DNA of 10,982 nt from Candidatus Komeilibacteria bacterium (GTDB lineage: Bacteria > Patescibacteriota > Patescibacteriia > UBA1558). The notes beneath the pieces were generated by a model. That model saw only the letters and a list, made by a program, of their open reading frames with translations, was not told where the DNA came from and ran no database searches. Made by a program: the position numbers and the translations under genes. Each line of letters starts with the position of its first letter. Within the stretch, counting starts at the first letter, position 1. The DNA lies in contig JANLIN010000021.1 of the NCBI GenBank assembly GCA_024654345.1, forward strand, positions 1-10,982. Reading direction: 5' to 3'. Of the stretch, positions 1 to 6,773 are shown in pieces.

Positions 1-148
1 GCGAATTAAATATTAATTTATCATCAGTCCCCCATTGACCGCCGGTCTGCCACGGCAACCAAGAGTAGATAAAGAAAAAAATAATGCAAAACAAAACCAC
101 CGACCAGGTATAAGGCTCCTTGACTGATTGGCGAGTTAAAATCTTCAT
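1..148 (-). CDS. Partial membrane protein, N-terminal 49 residues only
   Basis: An open frame starts at an ATG (complement of 146-148) and runs off the left edge of the window without a stop. The visible protein begins MKILTRQSVKEPYTW and continues into one strongly hydrophobic segment (about residues 15-34, rich in Phe, Ile and Val), followed by a short polar stretch containing GGQWGTDDKLIFN. The basic N-terminus before the membrane segment suggests a cytoplasmic N-terminus. A near-perfect extended -10 promoter lies 7 bases before the ATG, which supports both the gene and the chosen start. It diverges from the large membrane protein at 243. The family cannot be decided from 49 residues. The 'KLIFN' ending after the first membrane helix resembles the start of polytopic GT39-like glycosyltransferases seen in such genomes, but that is only an impression. 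Confidence 0.72.
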   Translation of the reverse strand, partial: MKILTRQSVKEPYTWSVVLFCIIFFFIYSWLPWQTGGQWGTDDKLIFNS

Positions 149-155
149 GGTTTGT

Positions 156-164
156 ATTATAACA
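156..164 (-). promoter_or_regulatory. Extended -10 promoter, predicted leaderless, for the gene at 148
   Basis: On the minus strand the sequence reads TGTTATAAT: the extended -10 TG, one spacer base, then a perfect TATAAT (complement of 156-161). Seven bases (ACAAACC) separate it from the ATG at 148. Transcription normally starts about 7 bases after the -10 box, so the transcript would begin at or next to the A of the ATG, leaving no 5' leader. No good -35 box is visible 16-18 bases upstream, as is usual for extended -10 promoters. A second TATAAT lies 14 bases further upstream without the TG element. Confidence 0.72.
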
Positions 165-227
165 GATTATACCCATATTCGGCAGAAGTATTAGTGTCAC
201 CTCCCCCTGCTGAATGACGCATATTTA

Positions 228-236
228 TGGTAAAAT
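228..236 (+). promoter_or_regulatory. Extended -10 promoter, predicted leaderless, for the gene at 243
   Basis: The plus strand reads TGGTAAAAT: a TG, one spacer base, then TAAAAT at 231-236, one mismatch from the consensus. Six bases (ATAGCC) separate it from the ATG at 243, so the predicted start of transcription falls on the start codon. No purine-rich ribosome binding site lies before the ATG. The best -35 candidate (TGCTGA at 208-213) is poor. It stands back to back with the minus-strand promoter at 156-164. Confidence 0.65.
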
Positions 237-242
237 ATAGCC

Positions 243-2339
243 ATGCAAATAATGTTTACCAAGACAATTCACAGTTGTCTCGCGATCTTCTTTATCGTCG
301 CGACCGGCTTTTTTCTGTGGCGGGAATTAAATCCCATCTGGTTTAGTTTGCCCTGGCTGATCTATTTGGCAGTTCTCTATGGGCAAAGATTGAGCAAATC
401 GGAGTCCTCTCTGGATAAGTTTGCCAAGGGGCTACTGTCCGTGCTGAGTCTTATCATAATTCTGGGAGCGATCTTGATTTTTATTTGGCAGCTAAATATT
501 TGGTCACTGATTGGCATACTAGCGTTTATTACTTTCCTACCACTGATCAACTGGGATGACTTTTCATTGGCCTGGGAAAAAATCAATTGGCGAGCTAAAT
601 TTCACCCCGGGCGTGTCGGAGTGGCGATAATTTGGCTGGCACTGTCCTATTGGCTGGCGCTTCAATACCTTGATCTTCGGACAGCCGAGGCGATTACATC
701 CCCTTGGCAATTGGTCGATGCCGCCTTCGGCTGGGTGTGGGTAGCGTGGATGTTGAGCGGTTTGGCGCTCCTTTACTCTCTTCGCTCCAAATGGTCACTC
801 CTTGTGATAATGGGGCTTTTTTTGGGACTGACAACTTTGGCAGTGGCAGTTTATCAGTTGGGGTTTGGTTTTGATCCCTTTATTCACCTCGCCACCGAGA
901 GAATTATTTTTGAGACCGGTACTATTACACCACGACCCTTTTACTATTTGGGGCAATATTCTCTCGTTATCACATTGCACTATCTGTTCAACGTCTCTTT
1001 AGCCTTTCTCAATCAGTGGTTGGTGCCGATTCTAACCTCTCTGTTTGTACCGATTGTGACTTACCATGTTTTCAAACTGAATTTCTTCTTGCCGCGAGCG
1101 GTGACAGCTTTGCTACCGCTGGTAATTCTTATTATCCCCTTCTCCTCTTTCATTTTTACTACGCCTCAGGGATTGGCAAACCTTTTGGTATTGCTCATGA
1201 TTTTTATTGCGCTTGGTCATTTGATGAGCGATCGCATCGATTTGGGTATTTTGAGTTTGCTGGCGATAGCGGCCTTAGCGATACATCCTTTGGCTGGCAT
1301 TCCCGCCGTATTTTTTCTCCTATTTATCTATTTGAACGGCTTCGAGTGGCAACATCGGTGGCGACCGGTTTTGAAAAAGATTGTCTTTTGGCAGGTTTAT
1401 TTGCTGAGTTGTCTAACGCTACCCGCTTTGTTTATTCTTAATAATATTATCAGTCAACACGCTGTCAGACTGGGTTACAATAATACTTACCGAACATTGG
1501 GTGAATGGGCGGCCGGTTTTTTCCGGTGGTCAGAGTTTGTTTCCCTGTTTGACTCAATATATTTCTACAGTCGCTTATTGCCGCTTTTGTTGTTGGGGCT
1601 GGCCGCTGTCGGCATGGTTTACCTCTGGCGTCATCGTCGTCTGAAGCAATTTATAATTTACCCTATCATGTTCACGGTACTGGTTATAAATTACTTTATA
1701 TTCAAATATTTATTCCGTTTTGACTTTCTCATAAATTATGAGCAACTTAATTACACCACGCGCTTATTGGATCTGGCTTGGCTTTTCCTTCTTCCTTTGA
1801 TTTTGATGGCGGTGGCGCAATTATGGCAATTAGCCTTAAAAAACTCCTTTTATACGCGCTTATTTTCCTTGTTAATATTCATGGCTGTTTTGGGAAGCTC
1901 CTTCTATCTATCCTATCCGCGACGTGACCCGTATGTTTACAATAAGTATATCAATACGTCACGTTATGATTATGACGGTGTAACCTATATTAATGACCGG
2001 CAGGAATCTGGCAACTATGTGGTATTGGCCAATCAGGCCGTGGCCGCCGCCGCTTTGGAGAAATACGGATTTCTCTACTATCATAATAACCATTTTTATT
2101 ACCCTCTACCCACCAGTTCCCCGCTCTACGATGCCTATTTACAGCTGGCGTATCGCACTCGTCCAATACCCGAGATAATAAAGTCAGTGGCAGTAGAGAC
2201 TGGTGCCGATACGATCTATTTTGTCATCAATAATTATTGGGATGGTTTTAAAGAGGTAGTGGAAGATCATAAAAAAAATGCCACTAGTTGGCATTCCATT
2301 GCTGAGAAGGTCTATATCTTTGAGTACGGAGGTGGTTAG
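243..2339 (+). CDS. Large polytopic membrane protein, probable GT-C-type glycosyltransferase
   Basis: The 698-residue protein has roughly 15-17 hydrophobic segments between residues 11 and 557, then a soluble C-terminal domain of about 140 residues (about 558-698) beginning at SYPRRDPY. After about seven hydrophobic segments comes a conserved-looking loop, FGFDPFIHLATER (208-220), followed by TITPRPFYYLGQY (227-239). An acidic residue in an early outside loop (here D211, with H215 nearby) and an aromatic GQY region are the kind of features seen in GT-C enzymes that transfer sugars from polyprenyl-phosphate donors. H348-P349 sits in a later membrane region. The start is supported by the extended -10 box 6 bases upstream; an in-frame ATG at 252 is the alternative. 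It stands alone on the plus strand, and its stop (TAG, 2337-2339) overlaps the opposing gene's stop. Membrane location is near certain. The transferase role is inferred from layout and from the glycan operon next door, so an unassigned membrane protein remains possible. Confidence 0.82.
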   Translation: MQIMFTKTIHSCLAIFFIVATGFFLWRELNPIWFSLPWLIYLAVLYGQRLSKSESSLDKFAKGLLSVLSLIIILGAILIFIWQLNIWSLIGILAFITFLPLINWDDFSLAWEKINWRAKFHPGRVGVAIIWLALSYWLALQYLDLRTAEAITSPWQLVDAAFGWVWVAWMLSGLALLYSLRSKWSLLVIMGLFLGLTTLAVAVYQLGFGFDPFIHLATERIIFETGTITPRPFYYLGQYSLVITLHYLFNVSLAFLNQWLVPILTSLFVPIVTYHVFKLNFFLPRAVTALLPLVILIIPFSSFIFTTPQGLANLLVLLMIFIALGHLMSDRIDLGILSLLAIAALAIHPLAGIPAVFFLLFIYLNGFEWQHRWRPVLKKIVFWQVYLLSCLTLPALFILNNIISQHAVRLGYNNTYRTLGEWAAGFFRWSEFVSLFDSIYFYSRLLPLLLLGLAAVGMVYLWRHRRLKQFIIYPIMFTVLVINYFIFKYLFRFDFLINYEQLNYTTRLLDLAWLFLLPLILMAVAQLWQLALKNSFYTRLFSLLIFMAVLGSSFYLSYPRRDPYVYNKYINTSRYDYDGVTYINDRQESGNYVVLANQAVAAAALEKYGFLYYHNNHFYYPLPTSSPLYDAYLQLAYRTRPIPEIIKSVAVETGADTIYFVINNYWDGFKEVVEDHKKNATSWHSIAEKVYIFEYGGG
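2271..2295 (-). terminator. Intrinsic terminator of the minus-strand operon, inside the opposing gene
   Basis: On the minus strand a perfect 7-bp stem, AATGCCA / TGGCATT (complement of 2289-2295 and 2277-2283), closes a 5-base loop. It runs directly into a T tract made by the A8 run at 2271-2278, two of whose bases are in the stem. It lies 40 bases after the TAA of the last operon gene (2336). The hairpin therefore sits antisense within codons of about residues 677-685 of the membrane protein at 243-2339. Stem, short loop and T-run are the textbook arrangement, and the orientation fits the operon. Confidence 0.75.
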
Positions 2340-2393
2340 GGCAAGGTTTTGAACAGCTTGGCCAGATACTCATCTGACGTTGGGTTAGGGCAA
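2334..2393. repeat. 11-bp direct repeat GGTTAGGGCAA flanking the convergent stop codons
   Basis: GGTTAGGGCAA occurs at 2334-2344 and again at 2383-2393, 49 bases apart. The first copy contains the overlapping stop codons of both convergent genes. The second lies in the last coding stretch of the minus-strand glycosyltransferase, in the region encoding CPNP. It could be a relic of a small duplication that set the present C-terminus, or chance. Confidence 0.5.
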
Positions 2394-3511
2394 ACGATAT
2401 TTTTTTTATACGCCGTCAAATCCATTGACAGCGTTATTTGTAATTGTCGGCGTAAGTCATCCACACTGCCCGGTTTAAAGAGTAAACCATTTGTTTCCCC
2501 AATCATTTCTGGTATGCCACCACTGGCGCTAGCCAGTACCGGAATTTTAAGCGCCAGTGCCAGGCTGATGATAGTCGGTTGGTTTTCAAGGCACCGCGAC
2601 GGCACAATTACCAAGTCGGCGTTGTTTCTCAATTCGTTAACTAATCTGGCCAGTGGCAAAAGTCCAAGATAAGAGATGTGGCCGCACCTATTGGCCAGTT
2701 TCGTGACCAGGGCGCGTCTGCTCCCCTCCCCCGCAATAAATAAGTCTGCTTTTTGTTCAAACCAATTTTCGCTAGCGACGGTCAAGAGATCCGACAACCC
2801 CTTATGTTCTTCTAGTTGACCGGCGTAATATACATTTACGCGTCGGTTGGCGACTTTCAGCGACGGAGCTAAGTTTATCGTCGGTAGCGGATTGGGAGAA
2901 ACTTGAACATCGTGCTTAAAGAGTCCATAAGTTTGATAAAAAGCGAGTAGCCAGCGCGAGGGAAATATCCACTGCACACCCGTCTGGGGCAAAACCGTCT
3001 TAATAATCTGTCGGTATACAAAATGAACGAGATTAAAGCTATCGACTTTCTCCAAATTTAGTAGGCCACTAGGGACAGCAAATTGTATATCATGGATATG
3101 GCTATAGATTGGTATTTTTGTCGCTTTAAGATGGCGTAACACGGTATAACTCAGCCCCTTGAGATTGTGCGTCCATATCAGATCCGGCGCCAAGGCAGAG
3201 ACCAGAGCGGTCACTTCTCGGGCTTGGGTACCGTTAAACATATCCCTGATATGCCATAAGGGCTTCAAAATTGGCGCTACCGAGCCTATTTGGCCATAGG
3301 GGGCTATATTATGACTGGCCAGTCGATGGACGATAATTTCAGCGCCTTCCGCTGTCACCGTTTCGCTGACGTGGTGGCCATCCAGAGCTGTGCAGATGAC
3401 AACGACGTCATGTCCCTGACGAGTCAAAAAAACAGCGAGAGAATTAACTATCATCTCTGCTCCACCACGATTGTCGGGACTGAAAAAACTGTTAAGAAAG
3501 CAAATTTTCAT
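2336..3511 (-). CDS. Glycosyltransferase family 4, altered EX7E motif
   Basis: The 391-residue protein has the GT-B layout of family 4. The N-terminal acceptor half opens MKICFLNSFF with the glycine-rich GGAE motif at 16-19 and has HDIQ at 140-143. The C-terminal donor half starts near 225, with YYAGQLEEHKG (228-238) carrying the usual Lys (K237), then FIAGEG (258-263) and GGIPE (331-335). It should transfer a sugar from a nucleotide donor to a growing lipid-linked or polysaccharide acceptor in the cytoplasm. The oddity is the EX7E motif: E309 is present (LENQPT), but the residue eight places on is L317 instead of Glu. The codon there is CTG, so this is not a frame problem. It is the last gene of the operon, overlaps the preceding GT4 by 20 bases, and has no Shine-Dalgarno sequence, which suggests translational coupling. 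The exact sugar and acceptor cannot be told. Confidence 0.9.
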   Translation of the reverse strand: MKICFLNSFFSPDNRGGAEMIVNSLAVFLTRQGHDVVVICTALDGHHVSETVTAEGAEIIVHRLASHNIAPYGQIGSVAPILKPLWHIRDMFNGTQAREVTALVSALAPDLIWTHNLKGLSYTVLRHLKATKIPIYSHIHDIQFAVPSGLLNLEKVDSFNLVHFVYRQIIKTVLPQTGVQWIFPSRWLLAFYQTYGLFKHDVQVSPNPLPTINLAPSLKVANRRVNVYYAGQLEEHKGLSDLLTVASENWFEQKADLFIAGEGSRRALVTKLANRCGHISYLGLLPLARLVNELRNNADLVIVPSRCLENQPTIISLALALKIPVLASASGGIPEMIGETNGLLFKPGSVDDLRRQLQITLSMDLTAYKKNIVCPNPTSDEYLAKLFKTLP

Positions 3512-4643
3512 AAAGAGAAGCGAGCTTATCGCCTATTATTTGCCAGTCATAGTATTGACGGGCTTTTTCCAGCCCGCCGGTGGCCATGTCGGTCAGAGCA
3601 GACGAATGAGTTAAAAGATAATCAAGTTTGCTACGCAAATCTTCTGCATCACCCGGCTTGGCAAGTAGACCATTTATCTGATCATCAACTACCACCCTCA
3701 CTCCCGGTAAATTCGTCGTGAGTACCGGTGTCCCGCTCGACATTGACTCGATAAGTACCATTCCGAACGCTTCGCCCCGAGTAAAGGAAGGCAAAATGGT
3801 TAAATAAGCATTTCTGTAAAACTCTCGTAACCTCGGATCGTCCGCCCGGCCTGGAAATAGCACTTTGTTCTTCAGACCCAAAAGATGAGCCTTATTTCTA
3901 TAGTCCTCCAACAACTCTCCCCCACCCACAATATCTAGTAGCCAATCCTGGTGCCTTAGTTTGGATACCGCTTGCAATAATATATCAACCCCTTTGAAAT
4001 AATGAGCTTTATCAAGACCGCCGACAAATAATAACTGTTTCGGTTTTTTTAGAAATTTATCTTTGTAATTGGGTAGTGGTGTAAAACTGTTTGTGTCAAC
4101 ACCATTAGGAATCTCAACCAGTTTGTGTGCGAAAAATTTTAGCCACCAAGAGCCATAGCAATTGAAGGCATAGTCGCGGGAATGAACCACCACTTTATCA
4201 GCCAATTTCAGTAATTGGGGCAGGATCAAGGCACGGTAGCCACGAAAGAATACATTTTTGGCGCCAGTAGCAATATTATCCATATGATAGTGCACGACCA
4301 GTTTGGCGGGCCCGATGATTTTGGCGAGACCGACAAAAATACCAGCTCCATAAAAGGGGTAATGCAGGTGAATGACATCATATTTACGAAGTAGCCAGAC
4401 AACTTGTGGTACCAGCGCGGCGTTCCCGGATTCGATAAGAGTTTTGAAGCGGAAAATTTTGAAACCGTCTTTTTCCTCTCTCTCCGACACGTCAGCCAAA
4501 TAACGATACCGTGGCGTGAACAAGGTGACATCATAGCCACGCTCGGCTAGTAAGCGACAGTTTTCCCGTGCGACATTACCCATACCACCTTGATAGGGCG
4601 GAAAAGTGCAAACGACGTGCGCTATTTTTGGCTTATTTTTCAT
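3492..4643 (-). CDS. Glycosyltransferase family 4, intact motifs
   Basis: The 383-residue protein is a complete GT-B fold family 4 glycosyltransferase. The N-terminal half begins KIAHVVCTFPPYQGGMG (6-22), the glycine-rich loop of this family, and has HLHYPF (92-97), YHMD (119-122) and then IPNGVD (178-183) at the hinge. The C-terminal half has LLFVGGLDKAHYFKG (204-218), IVGGGEL (238-244) and the full EX7E pair E291/E299 in EAFGMVLIES. It is expected to move a hexose or deoxyhexose from a nucleotide donor onto a lipid-linked glycan at the inner face of the membrane. It lies 18 bases after the GT2 gene and overlaps the next GT4 by 20 bases. No ribosome binding site is visible before the ATG. 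The intact catalytic pair contrasts with the altered one of its downstream neighbour, so this one is the safer active enzyme. The substrate is unknown. Confidence 0.92.
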   Translation of the reverse strand: MKNKPKIAHVVCTFPPYQGGMGNVARENCRLLAERGYDVTLFTPRYRYLADVSEREEKDGFKIFRFKTLIESGNAALVPQVVWLLRKYDVIHLHYPFYGAGIFVGLAKIIGPAKLVVHYHMDNIATGAKNVFFRGYRALILPQLLKLADKVVVHSRDYAFNCYGSWWLKFFAHKLVEIPNGVDTNSFTPLPNYKDKFLKKPKQLLFVGGLDKAHYFKGVDILLQAVSKLRHQDWLLDIVGGGELLEDYRNKAHLLGLKNKVLFPGRADDPRLREFYRNAYLTILPSFTRGEAFGMVLIESMSSGTPVLTTNLPGVRVVVDDQINGLLAKPGDAEDLRSKLDYLLTHSSALTDMATGGLEKARQYYDWQIIGDKLASLYENLLS

Positions 4644-4661
4644 TACGACCGGTATTTACAG

Positions 4662-5720
4662 CTAGACGTCCCGACTTATAAAAATCAGCACCAGCTTTTG
4701 ATAAATGTTAAAAAAAGGATTGGCTATATACAGTAACAATGGACTGTTTATCTCCTGAAAAAGTATATGCCCGCTAAACATTTCCACCATTTCACTATCG
4801 GAGCGGCGTCTGATCTTCCGCACTTGTCGACGACGCTTTTGGATCAAAGCCCAATTGACCGGATCCGCAAAATAAAAATAACTAATAATTTTCTTCAGGA
4901 ACCATTTGTTCTTCAGAGCGTAGACAAGTTGGCCCAACTCCATGAGTAACAAAGCCGGTGCCAAAAGCAGAATGGTGGATGGTTTATAATTTTGCAGTAA
5001 ACATAGCCAACGGTTTCTTTCAAAATAATACACCTGCCTGATACTGCGATTAAATTCGTATTGGTGATAAACGATTGATGCCGGTTGCAGGCGACACTCA
5101 TACCCGGCCAGCCAGAGACGCCAACCCAAATCCAAATCCTCGAGGTACATAAACATCTCCTCACCAAACATATCCAGCTTCTTGAACACAGCGGCTCGTA
5201 ATAGCACCGCCGCGCCGGAGGCGTAATTGATTGGGGAGGCTGTTAAATTTAGTTCGGCGAGTGGTCGTCCACTGTCACGACCATACCCAAATCCCAAATA
5301 ATGAATGACATTACCGCTCGTATTCACTCGCTTCTGATCTTTGTACAACAGCAGTAATGGTTGGACCGCGGCCACCGTTTGCTCTTCCGCCATGGTGGAT
5401 AATAAAGGAGGTAACCAGTTGTCCGTCACCACCGTGTCTTGGTTTAGAAGCATCAAAAATTCATAACCGTCGTCAATCGCCTTCCTCAGACCGATATTAT
5501 TGCCTTCCGCGAAACCGGTATTGCGCTGTGGCTGAGAGAGTTGAATATCAGGGTAGCTGGCTTTTATGAAAGTCACTGTATCATCTTTAGAGTTATTATC
5601 AATCACGTAAATCTGCCGCTGTTCAATGCCGGAAGTTATCAGCGATGGTAACAGTTTCTCCAAATACAAGCGCCCGTTGAATGTAACTATTATTATGGCG
5701 GTGCTACTAATCGGTATCAT
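4662..5720 (-). CDS. Rhamnosyltransferase-like glycosyltransferase family 2
   Basis: The 352-residue protein has a GT-A domain in the first 240 residues: IIIVTFNGR (9-17), VIDNNSKDDT (39-48), NTGFAEGNN (67-75), the metal/nucleotide site in LLNQDT (91-96), YASGAAVLLR (166-175) and the EDLDLGWRLWLAG motif (194-206) with the likely catalytic acidic residue. This arrangement matches the GT2 branch that includes rhamnosyltransferases of O-antigen and cell-wall polysaccharide synthesis; the sugar itself is not proven. A hydrophobic stretch at 247-268 and the basic region after it (RRRQVRKIRRR, 296-306) suggest membrane association at the cytoplasmic face. Its ATG overlaps the 3' end of the DUF2304 gene by 14 bases. 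AGGA lies 11 bases before the ATG, too far for a strong ribosome binding site. The ED motif and TSGN region look intact. Confidence 0.9.
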   Translation of the reverse strand: MIPISSTAIIIVTFNGRLYLEKLLPSLITSGIEQRQIYVIDNNSKDDTVTFIKASYPDIQLSQPQRNTGFAEGNNIGLRKAIDDGYEFLMLLNQDTVVTDNWLPPLLSTMAEEQTVAAVQPLLLLYKDQKRVNTSGNVIHYLGFGYGRDSGRPLAELNLTASPINYASGAAVLLRAAVFKKLDMFGEEMFMYLEDLDLGWRLWLAGYECRLQPASIVYHQYEFNRSIRQVYYFERNRWLCLLQNYKPSTILLLAPALLLMELGQLVYALKNKWFLKKIISYFYFADPVNWALIQKRRRQVRKIRRRSDSEMVEMFSGHILFQEINSPLLLYIANPFFNIYQKLVLIFISRDV

Positions 5721-6045
5721 GAGGTTGTTTTTCCTGTAATGCTATTTTTCTAGCCAAGAGAGTGATTTGAGTTTGCTGTTGTTTTATTTGCAAAGATAAA
5801 CGGAAAAGTAAATAGAATAATACGACAATCGCAATGTAAACGGCTAAATCAACACCACGCCCTATACCTACCATATTAGCCAGGAAACTGGTGGTATCCG
5901 GTAGCCAAAAAGCTACTCCGATCAAAATCCATAAAAGCCCCCAACCAATAAAGCCGGCATTGCCAATTTGACCGCGTTGACGACGCGTGATCAAACTGAC
6001 GATTGATAATACTATGAATAATGTAACCAGTAGTTGTATAAGCAT
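5707..6045 (-). CDS. DUF2304 family small membrane protein
   Basis: The 112-residue protein has three hydrophobic segments, at about 1-20, 31-49 and 66-83, and a Gln-rich amphipathic tail (about 84-107) likely to form a cytoplasmic coiled coil. The family signature is clear: a Trp-rich second helix (GWGLLWILIGVAFWLP), the GIGRGVDLAVY motif (60-70) before the third helix, and a final LLARKIALQE. No enzymatic activity is established for this family. The gene is often found next to DPM-like GT2 genes, as here, where it follows one after 38 bases. That GT2 lacks membrane helices, so an anchoring or activating subunit, by analogy with DPM2/DPM3 of eukaryotes, is a reasonable but unproven idea. It overlaps the next GT2 by 14 bases. 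No Shine-Dalgarno sequence precedes the ATG. Confidence 0.9.
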   Translation of the reverse strand: MLIQLLVTLFIVLSIVSLITRRQRGQIGNAGFIGWGLLWILIGVAFWLPDTTSFLANMVGIGRGVDLAVYIAIVVLFYLLFRLSLQIKQQQTQITLLARKIALQEKQPHDTD

Positions 6046-6083
6046 AATCGGCCCGATAATTTTTATCTAATTAATACGCAAGC

Positions 6084-6755
6084 TTATTTTAATTTACTTA
6101 TAAAGACATCCAGCAAAATTCGGAAACCGCCTACTACCCCCTGTCCAAACTCATGATAAGTGATATTTACCGGAACTTCCCGCCAGCGCCAGCCATAGCG
6201 TTTGATCTTCTCCGTGATCTCCGTATGATGGGCCATCCGGTCTTGCTGGATATTTAGCTCCTGCGCCACCGCGGCCGTCAAAGCGCGAAAACCATTGTGC
6301 GCATCACTGAGCCATAGGCCGGTCATCAACCACGTCAAGATGCGCGCCACCGGTAAAATCGCATACCTTTTAAACCACGGGATATTGATTTTATGGCCTT
6401 TGAACCGCGAGCCAATAGTGACATCAATCTGACCGCGTAACAGTGGGTCTGTCATAGCAGAAATATCTGCGGCACTCATCTGTCCATCAGCGTCAAAATG
6501 AACGATATAGCGGGCACCACGACGAAGCGCTTGTTCATTGCCGGTCTGCAAGGCCGCCCCCATGCCGCAATTGATCGGGTGACTGATTACCTCGGCAAAT
6601 TGATATTTATCAGCGACCTGTCTAGTGTCATCAACCGACCCATCATCAACCACAATCACCGCATAATCATAAGAAGATAGTTTATCCAATACCCCTGCCA
6701 ATCGCTGTCCCTCATTGTACGCCGGAATAATAATATAAATATCAGAATGTTTCAT
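6084..6755 (-). CDS. DPM-like glycosyltransferase family 2 (polyprenyl-phosphate sugar synthase type)
   Basis: The 223-residue GT-A protein carries the motifs of the DPM/DPG-synthase-like branch of GT2: PAYNEG (11-16), VVDDGS (35-40), the CGMGAALQTG loop (63-72), FDADGQM with the DXD-type metal site (87-93), IGSRFKG (114-120), LSDAHNGFRA (149-158), TEI (178-180) and VPVNITYHEFGQG (194-206). Family members transfer a sugar from a nucleotide donor to undecaprenyl or dolichyl phosphate on the cytoplasmic side. It is short and has no C-terminal membrane helices, unlike fused DPM-GtrA or ArnC-type enzymes. Here the GtrA and DUF2304 membrane proteins are encoded separately in the same operon and may supply those parts. 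It lies 18 bases after the SDR gene and 38 before DUF2304. The sugar is not determined by the sequence. Confidence 0.9.
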   Translation of the reverse strand: MKHSDIYIIIPAYNEGQRLAGVLDKLSSYDYAVIVVDDGSVDDTRQVADKYQFAEVISHPINCGMGAALQTGNEQALRRGARYIVHFDADGQMSAADISAMTDPLLRGQIDVTIGSRFKGHKINIPWFKRYAILPVARILTWLMTGLWLSDAHNGFRALTAAVAQELNIQQDRMAHHTEITEKIKRYGWRWREVPVNITYHEFGQGVVGGFRILLDVFISKLK

Positions 6756-6773
6756 AATCAGAATGCGAGCTTC

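Noticed and set aside
165..175. Second TATAAT on the minus strand upstream of the gene at 148
   Set aside because: It lacks the TG extension and a -35 box; the box at 156-164 fits better.
1016..1441. Plus-strand open frame of 141 codons
   Set aside because: It lies in another frame entirely inside the membrane protein at 243-2339 and its Cys- and Ser-rich translation looks like a frame-shifted copy of hydrophobic codons.
2270..2280. A8 run in the membrane protein as a programmed frameshift site
   Set aside because: The zero frame reads through to a sensible end, and the run is better explained as the T tract of the minus-strand terminator.
2378..2407. Possible plus-strand terminator for the membrane protein gene: CGTT/AACG stem then T8 at 2400-2407
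   Set aside because: The stem is only 4 bp with a large loop, so it is too weak to call, although the T8 run is in a plausible place 60 bases after the stop.
3290..3721. Plus-strand open frame of 143 codons across the GT4/GT4 junction
   Set aside because: It is antisense to two well-supported glycosyltransferases, has no recognisable motif, and its composition fits a shadow frame.
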